Below the pieces are notes generated by a model. It did no database searches, was not told where the DNA came from, and worked only from the letters and a program-made list of their open reading frames with translations. A program made the translations under genes and the position numbers. Positions 37,444 to 49,154 of a DNA stretch of 64,000 bases are shown here, piece by piece; position 1 is the stretch's first letter; each line of letters begins with the position of its first letter. The stretch comes from Rotaria sp. Silwood1. Its lineage: Eukaryota > Rotifera > Eurotatoria > Philodinida > Philodinidae. Where the stretch lies: the NCBI GenBank assembly GCA_905250075.1, contig CAJNOP010000034.1, forward strand, positions 1,347,043 to 1,411,042. Reading direction: 5' to 3'.

Positions 37444-40400
37444 TTATGATAAACTATTAATTTGTCGTCTAAAATAAAGTGCAATATCTGATATATTCGG
37501 ACGTTTTGTTCCGTCAATATGCCAACATTCACATAATAAATCATAAATTTCTTTCGAACAATCAATTGGTTGAGATATACGAATTATACATTCATTTGAA
37601 TTTTCTAATTGATTAGATGATTGTCGAAAGACAAGATATTGATAAAGTTCTTCATTTGTTAATGATGTATGTGGTAAATATAAACATCGAGACCAAAGTT
37701 CCCATAATGTTACAGCAAATGAATAAACATCAGATTTTAATGTTGCATTATTCTAAATAAGTTTATTCAAGATCAAAACTATTCATTAAAAGAAAATTTT
37801 TTTTTTTTTACTGTTAATGCTTCTGGTGCGATCCATCTCAATGGAATTTTTTCACCTTTAGTAGATAACCAATATTCATGTTCATATTGTGATAAAGCCA
37901 TCGCACAATCGGTTAATTTAATAGTATAATCCGAAAAAAAGAGACAATTTCTTGCTGCAATATCATTATGAATTATATTTAAATGAGCTAAATATTCAAG
38001 AGCATTTGATAATTGATGAGAAAAATATATATTCATTCTAAAAGAAAATATTTAAAAAAATAAATTTTATCTAGTTTTTTTTTTACTTTTGAAATGTTAA
38101 TTCATTTATTGCTGTATGAAAATATTCTTGTAAAGTACCTAAATCTGAATGTTCTTGAACAAAATAAAGTAAATCAAAGTCTACTGCACATATACATGCA
38201 ATATTAATATGATTTAAACGAGATAAAATATTCAATTCTGATGAAAATCTATGTCTAAAAAAAAACAAAAAAAAAAAATTCATCGCCACTTTTTATAGAA
38301 ATTCTTTTTACTTTGATGAATCAATCATATTGGTTTTTATTAGTTTAATTAATACAGATTTTGATTGATCTTCCAATGAATATTTTCCTATGAAAATTTC
38401 TCCATATTTTGATTCAGATATTTTATATAATGAAAATAATTTTGATTGATCAACACTAGGTGGGAATGAACAATTATATTTCGAAGGAATTGTTTCTTGT
38501 AAAGCAGTACAATTAAATAAATTCATTAACTTCAAAGAACTTTGTCCAATATCTGATGATGCATAATGAAACGTCTGCAAAAAAGAAAATTAATAAATAA
38601 TAAAAAAAAAAAAAGAATTTAAATTTTAGAGTTTGACGTTTTTGTTTTTACATTATTTGTTGAACAATTTGCATAAGGATTTCCATCAATAATAGCATAT
38701 TGTTCACTTTTAAATAATGATGATGGTGAACTAGTATGTAATAATGATGTTGTTGACGTTATTGGATATATATATGAACCCATTGATGTCACATCATCAT
38801 AATTATTTTTTCTAGTTAATTGATTTTGATCATTGTCAATTGATGAATCATTTGTTCTATTTGTTACTTGAGAACATTTATAATAAAGATTAGCTTTTCT
38901 ACGTAAAAGACAATGACGAATACGAAGTATTAAAAGAATAAGTAAAAGTATAAAACAAAGAGAAAGAATTGAGAAGATTAATATTGTTAACCATTCTAAT
39001 GAAATTATTGATGATGATGATGATGATGATGACGATGATATTAATGTTATTTTATTATTCGAAGCTGAACACGCTAAATATAAATTAGATATTATGTAAT
39101 AGCAAATAGAAGAATATTAATTAGTTCAGAAAGTCTTGCACTGACAGAAACAAAAGGTTATATGTATTTCTTATCTCAATATGATCGATTGATACAATTA
39201 AATATTAGAGTTCAATGTTGTCTCTATCAAGGATTTTTATGTATCAAGTTTTTATCACGAAAATAGAATCAACTCATGCGAAAACATTCGATTTTATCAA
39301 ACAAATGAGATTGTATTTAGGCTTGTTCAATTATTGACTACAATCAATAATTACCATTTGAATTAATATAACTAAATAAATAGAAAATACGATTTGTCAT
39401 AGTTTTTTACACATAAGGGTTGATTTGCATCGTAATTTTAACATATTTTAATGATTGTTACTCTCTATTCATATACATTATTATATCGCAGAATTAAAAT
39501 ATTTATTCTATCATTATTGCCGGTCAAGATATCTTATCTAATTCTTTTTGTTTACAATATAGAACATTTCTTATCTGGTTTCTTTTTGACTCTAAATAAC
39601 TTACCCATAGGACAAACTGTTGTAGTCATAGTTGTTAATGTTGTATTGACTAGCATTGTTGGTTCATTATCAAATGTAATTTCAGTTAAAAGAAGTGGTT
39701 CATTATCGAATTCAAATAGAATTTCCATTCGTTTTCCTATGGGCATTGTTGTAGATTTATTTAATTGAATTGTATCAACAAATATTGTTGATAATGATGT
39801 TTCTATTGGTGATATTTGATATTTTATTGGCAAATTATTATCAAATTTAATTTGAATTGAACGATATTTATTCTTCATAGAATAAATACGAATAAGATTA
39901 AAAATTCGAAATGTATCAAAATGAAATTTAATTAAAACAGGAGAATTATTCCAAGCAAGCCGAGTATTTTCATTATTTCCAATAATTCCATCAGTTAATA
40001 TTCCAACGCCACCTAAATGAGAGAAAACAAAAATATACATAATACAATGAAAAAAAACTAAGCTGACCATCGTATGTATGATCTTTCTCTATACTTGGTG
40101 GAGTTGTATAGGATATAACACCACCTATAATAATAAAAAAAAAGGTATGAACAATATTTCGTATTATCAATAATAGAAATATATAAGACCATAGAAAACA
40201 CATCCATAAAGCTCGATTCGCATACAAACAGTTCGCCAACGTGGACTGTAAGGTATAATTCGAATACGTTTTGCTATAATTGGTGATGAAAGGAAACGTT
40301 TTTCTGCTGTATATGTATTGACATTTCCTTTCAAAATCTAAACAAAAAAAAATAAATAAATGATAATAAGATATAATTTAAAGAACATGTAATAATTATC

Positions 40401-41012
40401 ATACATTTTTGTTTGTTTTTTTGTTATAATAAGTAATCCAATGTGATGTATTACTTTCGCGTTGATATTCAATTTGATAATATTCAGCATATTCATTTCC
40501 ATGTCCATTATCAAATCGTCCTTGAGTTTCGATAGCATTTATAAAATGTAACTTATGTAATTCAATTTGAACATATTCATATGATTTTGGTCCTATTGGC
40601 TTATTTGGACACCATGCACCTCCTTCTAGCTCAATTCGAATTCTATTTAAAAAAAAGAATAAATCTTATGTCAATTTAATCCATGTTCATTTTTTATTGA
40701 TCAGTATTGTTTATTTTATATTTTTGTTAAAAGAAAAAAAATGATGCTTTTACCTTGACATTTGAGGGCCAACGCTACTCACATCGTGAGTTGAACTCGA
40801 GGTCAAATCACTATCAGCTATCAAACCTAATTCCATACCTAATGGTGCATTACATTGTTCTTCAAATAAGATATACAAAAATTGTTATTTTTATTTTTCA
40901 AAATCTATTATAAACTATATTTACCATATTCTGATAAGATTACGTTCGACGAGACATCAACAAGAATAATAATGAATAAAATATATAAGTAATTCATCAT
41001 AGACCTAGTCAT
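37444..41012 (-). CDS. DDR: Discoidin domain receptor tyrosine kinase (DDR)
   Basis: Eleven exons join in phase into 810 residues (40925-41012, 40754-40859, 40405-40642, 40190-40337, 40068-40124, 39605-40012, 38652-39073, 38312-38574, 38087-38254, 37812-38037, 37444-37752). Order: signal peptide (MMNYLYILFIIILVDVSS), discoidin domain (LGMELGLIADSDLTSSS, GGAWCP, ETQGRFDNGHGNEY, CMRIELYGC), discoidin-like domain (GVISYTTPP, TYDG, ILTDGIIG), serine repeat, transmembrane helix, juxtamembrane segment with NPYA, and kinase domain. DDRs are collagen receptors. The kinase keeps the beta3 lysine (LIKLIK), HxD as HNDIAARN, and APE, but DFG is DCA, and the alpha-F motif reads DVYSFA instead of DVWxxG, so activity may be altered. 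An AG acceptor lies 14 nt before the ATG at 41012 (a second ATG is at 40997). Confidence 0.92.
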
Positions 41013-44000
41013 ATACAGTTTGATATCTAAAAATTTTTTTACGAAAATGAATTAATCTTGTCATAATTATCAACAATAAGAGAAAAAAAAACATGCAGGT
41101 TGATGTTATCTTTTTTTCTTTTTTCTTCTTCTATTGATACAGTTTACTAATTGAAATAGCAATTAACTTAATTATATAGAACATAAAATAATTATTTTAT
41201 GTACTATTAAAAATTATTTCATGTCGAGACATTTTCATATTTTATACTTATCTATTCATGGTGACAACAATCAATGACATACAAAATATGAACAAAACAA
41301 GACCGATATATATTACGTAAAAAAGAAATAACTATGAAACGTACTTAAATGATCATCATTACAAGATGTACGGATATATGTATTCAGTGATTGTATAAAC
41401 AAAAAATATGGTTAAGTTGTTGGATATTTGCTTAAAGGCAGATGAGAATGGAATTCTAGGCTATTTATGGACGTGTAAGAATAAGATCAGATTTTCATGA
41501 TGTAATCTTATAAATCTTCGTTATATTCTATTAATATATTCATGTTCTATTCTACACAAAGAGATTGAGACTGAACAGAGAAATCTTTTTATTGTACCAA
41601 AAGAAAAAAAAAATTCTATCGTTTCTTTCATTCTCTCCACTTTTATCGATAATGTGAAGCGAAAGAACAGAATGCGTTTTGTAATAATTTTTTATCTTCT
41701 TTCTTTTTCTATCGTTATTCTTTCACACATATATTTATTAATTTGTACCTTATTTCTCTTTCTTTCTTACAAACATATGAAGGGTTTCTTTGTTCAAGTG
41801 TACGATATGGTAGCTTACGTAAAGATACACTTAAATTTCATCGTATGGTAGTGATCAACTATAGAAAGTCCTTGTATGATCGCAACACACAAGAACAATT
41901 GTCCATCCGTCACAGGTACCCCACTATCATATATATATATATAACCATGTCAATATTTCAATCTAATTGAATAATAAAAATATTAAAATTATCAAATGTG
42001 AACAACAAACAGCTGTCTGTTTAAAACAAAGAACAAAACAGTTACTATCCTGATTGAGGTGCACTTGTTGAAATGAACCATTCGACAGGTCGTTCAATTA
42101 GAACACGCACATCAAATTCAAGTCAACTCAAAGAAAAAAAAAAAGAGCTAATCGACATTCCTATACAAACATAAAAAATGAAAATGATGCAATGCATGCA
42201 TCAAACAAGTGCGTTATTGAAAAATAATTATCGATAGTATACATGCAATATGTTAGCATAGACAATATGGCCTCGAGAGGTATCATACACCTATGATACT
42301 GAAGTTCAAGCGTAATTGGCTTGTGCCTGCTTCTAGCTACTAATATTTCTCATGTTACAGAGCAAACATCATAATTCCGTTTAGTCTTCGTCACAAGCGA
42401 TAATTTTAGTTTTTTTTTAAACTAAAGAAAGAAATAATATAAGTAATAGGTTTCTTCAGTTCTCATCTTATGACAACGACTCAAGGTAAACTAGAATTGA
42501 AAAAATAAATGACACATTATGCCTAAGAAAAAACATGACAAATGCATTCATTCATGATAAATCTAGATATCTGATAATAAAAGTAAAATCAAACTGTCCT
42601 TTTTTTTGTTTGTTGTTCGTCCGCGATGAATATGTGTGAATATTTGTGCTAATTTATCGTTCGATCGCAGCATAAATGAAATTAATCAATAATTCAATAA
42701 TGATTCTAACACATTTAGATTGAAATATATTCTATAAAAAGAACATCATGTTTTATTGTTAATGAGTAATTGTGTTAAGAGGATCTTGTTCTTTTTTCTC
42801 ATTGAAGCTGATAGAAAAATCTTTTTAACCTTGGATGAACGGTCGGAATCGAGAAAAAGAAGAGATCATTAGTAGGCACAATCATCGAAGAAGAACATGC
42901 GCACATATAGAAAGTCTTATTAGCTCTCTTTTTCAATGACTATGTGTCTAGCGACTGGAATAACTATAGTAGTACTCAATGACTACTATTAGATATAAGC
43001 AACCAATTATTTGTATGTTTAGTCTGCTATTGCGACGACTGATGTTTGTCCATTCATAATAAGAACATCAATACATACATATACCTTTCGTGATAAATTT
43101 AGTTGATATTCTAGATGAAATTTATCGTACATGTAGATTACAAGAAATTAAAGAAAAGAAGTCGTATCGATAGAGCAAGACGAAAATTGAGTCGTGTCTG
43201 GACAATTATAATAACACTGATCATTCGTCTGTACACATAAACTAGGATTAAATCAACGTTGTTGCCACTTCATAATCATAAAAAGAAAAAAGAAATAGCA
43301 GACACGAATAATAAACCTCGATTCTGTCATTTCATGTTTAAAATGCTGTCTTTATAAATAAATTTAAAAAAATTGATCATTGCTTTTTTTTTTTTGAATT
43401 GACGGATTCTTCTGTTTTTGATATACACAGTAAAACTTGTATACTACTCATTTTAAAAGCAAATACCAAAGCCATAGTAAAAATTATTGTTAGAAAATAG
43501 AAAACATACTGTTATTCTCAATAATCAAAGCAAGGTTATATAAAATAAATACTCTATAATAACTACCTAGTTGTTCTAATAATGATTATATGAAATGAAT
43601 AATAAGTACATAATTCATGTATTTCGATCAATGTGAATGAAAAATGATAGGAGATTACTCTTGAATTACCTTTTCTCAATGATCAATCAATGTTTATTGA
43701 TTATGTATCTATGTATGTGAAGCGTTTTATCTATCATAGATTCATCGAATGTTTCTTATATTTTATAGATCCTAACACATTTTCGATCCTATCGATACAC
43801 ACAAATGACCTTTGAGATTATACATACACAGCATGTAAATGAATGTCTGATGTCAATTCATAATATACTTGTGTTGTTATCCTATAAATATGTACATATG
43901 TGTTAGTTAGACTTTATACTATAAAAAAAAAAAGATAATGAAAATAAAATGTAATAAACGTACACAATGAGCAATCATGTTATATTGAAGCATAAATAAT

Positions 44001-45809
44001 ATTTTCATGAGTTTCATAATTATTCTAGGGGAGTCCTCCTGTTTAACAATGTATTGTCTAAGTGGACACTGTGAGAGAAATAGAATTGTACATGTAAAGA
44101 ATGTCTTGTGTACAGACGAAGTCGAGTGATTTTTTTTTAATCATATTTGAAGTAGACCAGTGAATAAGGATGAACAAACAAATGTTCGATATAAAAGAGA
44201 GAAGAAAAAAAAATTGTTTGACCGGAAACACATTTAAGAAAGAATGAGAGTATGTGTATATATTTATTTTATGTGACGATAGATAAATGCGCACTAGAAT
44301 CGGACAACAAAAGTCTACTTGTAACACTATATCTAGTCAATATAAATGACATAAATGCAAGACAAAAAGATCAGTTTGACAATGATTGAGTAAGAAATTA
44401 TTATTAGATATGTTTCGAATGGTTTAATTTAATAGAAATTATTCTCTTTTAATTAGATTAAACAGAACTATGTTATTCAGGTTCGATTTTTCTCAAACAA
44501 AACTAAGTTAATGAATTCATTTTAATATGAGATAAATGTGTAATTTTTTATATCATGGGAATGCATTAAATAAAAATTGATCATTTTCAAAAAATTTATT
44601 TCAAATACAAATATTTTAGTTTTGATTTTGTACAACTTAGAAATGAAATCAAACAGACGATTAAATATTAAAAAGATGTCAAAGAATCGGTTTTTTTCAA
44701 GATCAAATCGAACTTCAACTAGAGATGTGCTGTGTAAGTTTTTTGTACATTGTACCCTGACTAAGAAAAATTTTCTTAACTTAATTCTATCTGACACTAC
44801 AAAGTCATGTAGGATATAACTGATCTGCAAGCTCTAATGCACATTCTTTTGCTGACTCTTACTCTATTCTGCAGGATAGGGTTACCATGTGAGATTCTAA
44901 TTTAAATCACAAATTCATGCCTTTTAAATCGATTGATATATATATATATACTTCTAACAAATAGACTTTCAATTTGTACAGAAAATTGATTTTACTTTGA
45001 TGAAACTCTTGAATATATAACATGCCTATTAAGAACCAAGGAGATATTTTAAGAGTTTGGTTGTTAGGTCAGTAATTCAAAGATTGTCACAGAATTTTTC
45101 GAAAACGTTCGACATTCGAAACTAAGGTGATGTCAAATCGATAACTTTCGATAGGAGACTTTATCAATTGTACAAACAATTTGTCCAGGTTTCACATTTT
45201 TACATGAAAATATTTATTGACATACCAAAGTTTACCTTTCGGGCATAGTAAATTGTTACATGAGAATAAATAAAAACTTTGTCATTAAATATTAATGAAT
45301 ATGAAGGTATCAAATCACATGTTTCGAAATATTTCTGACAATCAAAGTTATTGTAATATCAATAAATAATGTTTTGTGAAATATTTTAAAAACTTGATTT
45401 AGAAATTAGCATAATACGAACTTTATTCAATAAAGATTTTCAAGATAGAAATTTTTTTTTCTACAACAAGAACAGATTCATTAAGCTATAAATTTTTAAA
45501 ATATAAGTGCGATAATGTTATGTTTTTACACATTCCTTAATTGTTTCACTCCTATTGATTTTTATTTATATTTGCCCATAGAACAGAAATTACCGAATAT
45601 TATATTATTAGATAAGAAAATAAAATACAGAATCAATTCCGACCTTACCATCAGAGAAAAAAGTCGCCTCCAAGCAATAAGTGACCTTGAAAAACATCCA
45701 ATATTCGTCAGATTAATCGAAATCAAGATCGATGAATGAAAGAATATTATGTGATTGGGTCTTTCAGAAATAATATGAGCTTTTGTTTGATATATCTTTT
45801 TTCTTCAAA

Positions 45810-46210
45810 ACTTTTTATCACTTTTTAATTGAAAAATATTCTTCCCACAATGCTCGAAGAAACTTCATGCCAGCTAACATTATTTGTTTCCAAAAGAGAA
45901 TATGAAGCTGCAGTGCCTAACAGAGTTTGGTTTTCTTTTGAATCAAACTTCTTTTATTAGTATTTAAAAACAGACTTCTGTAAACAGCTACCCATTTTCT
46001 GACAGTTTTTTTGAGGCAGTAAAGTTGTTATCTTTTTTCTCCACGTAAAAAATTAGAACGTTAGAAAAAAAGGCTGTCGGTTTGGTTTCGACTGCTGACC
46101 CAAGAAGATCTATACTATAGTCTGACATGTTCTTCTTTCAAATAAAAAGGAAATAAATATATCGAGTGAGGCATAAAGAAAATTTTCGGTTGCTAAATGA
46201 GCTATTTTGT
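45810..46210. mobile_element. Foldback repeat, family C copy 2
   Basis: The right arm (46110-46210: TCTGACATGTTCTTCTTTC then AAAATTTTCGGTTGCTAAAT) aligns with the right arm of the 15690-16050 copy (TCTGACATGCTCTTTTAG, AATTTTCGATTGCCAAGT). The left arm (about 45862-45925: CTTCATG, TTTCCAAAAGAGAATATGAA) aligns with the other left arm. More diverged than copy 1. Non-coding. Confidence 0.55.
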
Positions 46211-46989
46211 TTACCATCAAAACTGAAGCTACAAGAAAAAATTTATCACAATATAAACTAAAGATTATAGGTAAATATTCTGTGGTTTTGAGCAAATTAT
46301 CTCATCAATTACATCAATCAGAACATAATTCTAGAAAGATGATCCAGCAAAGTGCTATTCGTCGATTAAATGAATCAAAAAATGAGTATTTAAGAATTGT
46401 TTTCCATGTGAATATGAATTATTGTTTCTAATAAGTGATACTATCGTCTATAATAGTCTTGTATCGTTGCATCAATATTTTCAATTTATTTTGATTGCTT
46501 TCTATGCATTAATTATTAAACATAAGGGGAGCGTTGTACAACTGAATGAATGTATAAATAAGAATGGAACGTTTTTTTTTTATTTGAGTACTTTACCTGT
46601 CAGGCATGCTATATGTCCACAAGTATGATTTGTTATTATATTAAAATTTATATTTCTTGTTAATTTATGTTTGATCATGCTCAGAATTTATTTAAATTAG
46701 ATTGAAACCTAAAATTTACTGTCAAGTGAAATCATCAAATAAAGTGTATGTCATGCAATGTTTCTTTTTTTTTGTCGAGATTTACTATATATATTAGAAA
46801 GAAAAAAAAACAAGTTCTTTTTCTTGCTTACTCACTGTATAATCTCATGTTTTAGAGTACAAGGTTTTCGTACATTTTATATTTAAATTTTGTTGATCTT
46901 CTATCGTTTTCAGTTGAACTACATAATTCAAGATTAAATATACAAAAGACAACGATCAATATTCACTAAATAAACTTCCAAAAAAGATG

Positions 46990-48725
46990 TTCCGTCAGAT
47001 CATCAGCTAAGGCATGTGCCGCTCATCTATTTGTTTTTTGGACTTTTTAAAGGTCAAACTAAAGAATCATATCGTTAAATTGATGAATCCAAAATATTAT
47101 ATTTTTCTGGCGCACTTGTGAAAAAACGTTGAAGACTATAAACCTTGAATTTTTGTGGTTAGACCATAAAAGTTTTAAAAAATGTTTTTTTTCATATTTT
47201 TATGGTTTTTTTTTTGAGATTCTTTTCTGTCTCTAATCATGCAATCGAGTCGGTAAAAGGTCTTGAAAAAAGCAGACAAGAATTCTTTATAAAACTCACT
47301 ATATCAACAATCATTATAATAAGTTTTAGTACTAAATAGTGCTTCTACACAGGAAAGAACGTCCTATAGTCGATGATCATCTCTTTGCTAGTAATTTGTC
47401 TGTCACATCATTGATTCATAGGTGTCCAAAAAAATGCTTCTAGTTTTTGAAAGTCCTTGAAATTTTCGATCTTTTGATATATTACTGAAAGTGTAAAAAA
47501 CGACAACGGAGTTTTAGTAGTGGCCCCGTTGTGGTACCCTTTGATAATCCTAAATACCCATGCTGACTAGTCATTGATCCCTATTTGTAGACTAAATTTG
47601 TTCCAAATAAAAATATACTTTCAGATTCATGATCAGCATCAAAAAATGAATACGAAAATGCTATTTAATTGAATGTACACTTTGCGAAGTTGAAATAAAA
47701 GGTCGAGTAGGAATAAACTGAACTTATCTTAGAATATATATTAATAGTCATTTCGTTCAATCTATTTAGTTTTTCATAAGAAGAGATGAGATGAAGTATC
47801 TTATCTTATTTCGGATCAATAGACTCTAGGCTTTAAAAGTATCTTTTGAATGTTCTTAGATGTTGTATTTATGTTGAGAAAATTGAACTTTTTCTCATAT
47901 TAGTGCAAAAACCACATAAACTGTACTTGTTTCTGGTAATTTTCATTATTATGGTTTGTTTTTAGAGCAAAATACACAACATATGCGAAATCAGTGCAAA
48001 AACCTATCTAAGTTCAGATATATTTGAGCAAAATGTATTTTTGCGTTCATTTCAAATATGCTATTTATTTTGTTCTCATATCAAGTTATGCTAAGAAAAA
48101 TTGCTAAATATGAACATTATTTTTACAAATTTGTAGGATTTTGTAACTTAGCGCAATAATAGTGATTCCTACTAAAATTCTATGCATATCTTTATTGCCT
48201 TGTGAATGGTATCTCAAAATATGCAAAGTATCAAGAGTTTTCAAAATGTGAATTCATCTTTTTTTGAACCTCACAACTCGGCAAGGTTAGAGGCAAATTA
48301 CTAGCATAATGAGAGCCATCAAGTATAGACTACCTTCCCTTGCGGAGATATCATCAATTACTAAAACTTATTATAATGATTACTGATATAGTTTATTTTG
48401 TAAAGAATTCTTTTCTGTAGTGTTTAAGACTTTCTCCTGACTCAAAAGAACGATTAGAGACAGAAAAAAATCTTTAGAAACGAAGTTTTTTAATTTTTAT
48501 GGTCTAACCACGAAAAATTGCAGGATTGTAACATTTGGTATTTTCCACTAGTGCATCAGAAAACTTGATGTTTTGGATTAATAAAATTTACGAAATGATC
48601 TCTCATTTGAACTATAAAAATGCAAAAGAAAATAGTTTAGCAGTGGGTAGTCTATGTGATTGTCTACTCAGTACTCTGTTAAATATTAAACATTATTTTT
48701 TCTTCAAACCAAAAATCATCTAAAT
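46990..48725. repeat. Large diverged inverted repeat (about 1.7 kb)
   Basis: The left arm about 46990-47570 is the imperfect reverse complement of about 48125-48725. Shared words include TTTTTGTGGTTAGACC, TAATCATTATAATAAGTTTT, GCTAGTAATTTG, TTTTGAAA.TC.TTGA and GA.TTTTAGTAG, in the same order. The spacer is about 550 bp and does not obviously pair. The right arm includes a 62-codon open frame (48535-48723), and the left arm shows similarity to it at the protein level (FWI..., ...MI), so the repeat unit once may have been coding. It is either an old foldback transposon or two copies of one repeat inserted head to head. Confidence 0.7.
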
Positions 48726-49154
48726 AGAATCAAGTCTGATTGTTCCCACAAAGCATCAAAAAAAGAAGACCTAATTGAATATATCAACTATAATACACAA
48801 TATGATCATTTATTGACAAATACAAAAAAAAAAGGCGTATATAGAACAATTAATATACAAAATTCTTCTTTCTCATATCAATCCAAAAAAAAACAATGAG
48901 GTACAACTAAAATCATCAGATTATATGATCATATAATTTAAACGGACAATACACAAATTTGCACAATACGATCGGATAGGTAAGTCAGATTATATACAAA
49001 AAAAAAGAAAAATAACAGATTGATTTTATTGTGAATGGAGTATGCACTGTCATTGTACAAAAATACGTCAGAGTGCAAACAAATGAGATCACCGAGAAAG
49101 AGAATTCGAACAGACTAGTATTCAATAAAAAAACAAAAAGATGTTTGCTACTTT

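Larger units (their letters stand above)
41030..49150. other. 8 kb gene-free region with two palindromic structures
   Basis: No gene could be supported. It contains foldback family C copy 2 (45810-46210) and a 1.7 kb diverged palindrome (46990-48725). Short open frames at 45515-45739, 46207-46431 and 46422-46628 have protein-like patches next to the foldback, perhaps remnants of a transposon, but no domain was recognised. Small perfect hairpins occur at 42279-42298 and 42966-42990. The rest is AT-rich and unremarkable. Confidence 0.45.

Noticed and set aside
42279-42990. Perfect 7-8 bp palindromes (TATCATA..TATGATA; ATAGTAGT..ACTACTAT)
   Set aside because: Isolated short palindromes are expected by chance in 64 kb of AT-rich DNA.
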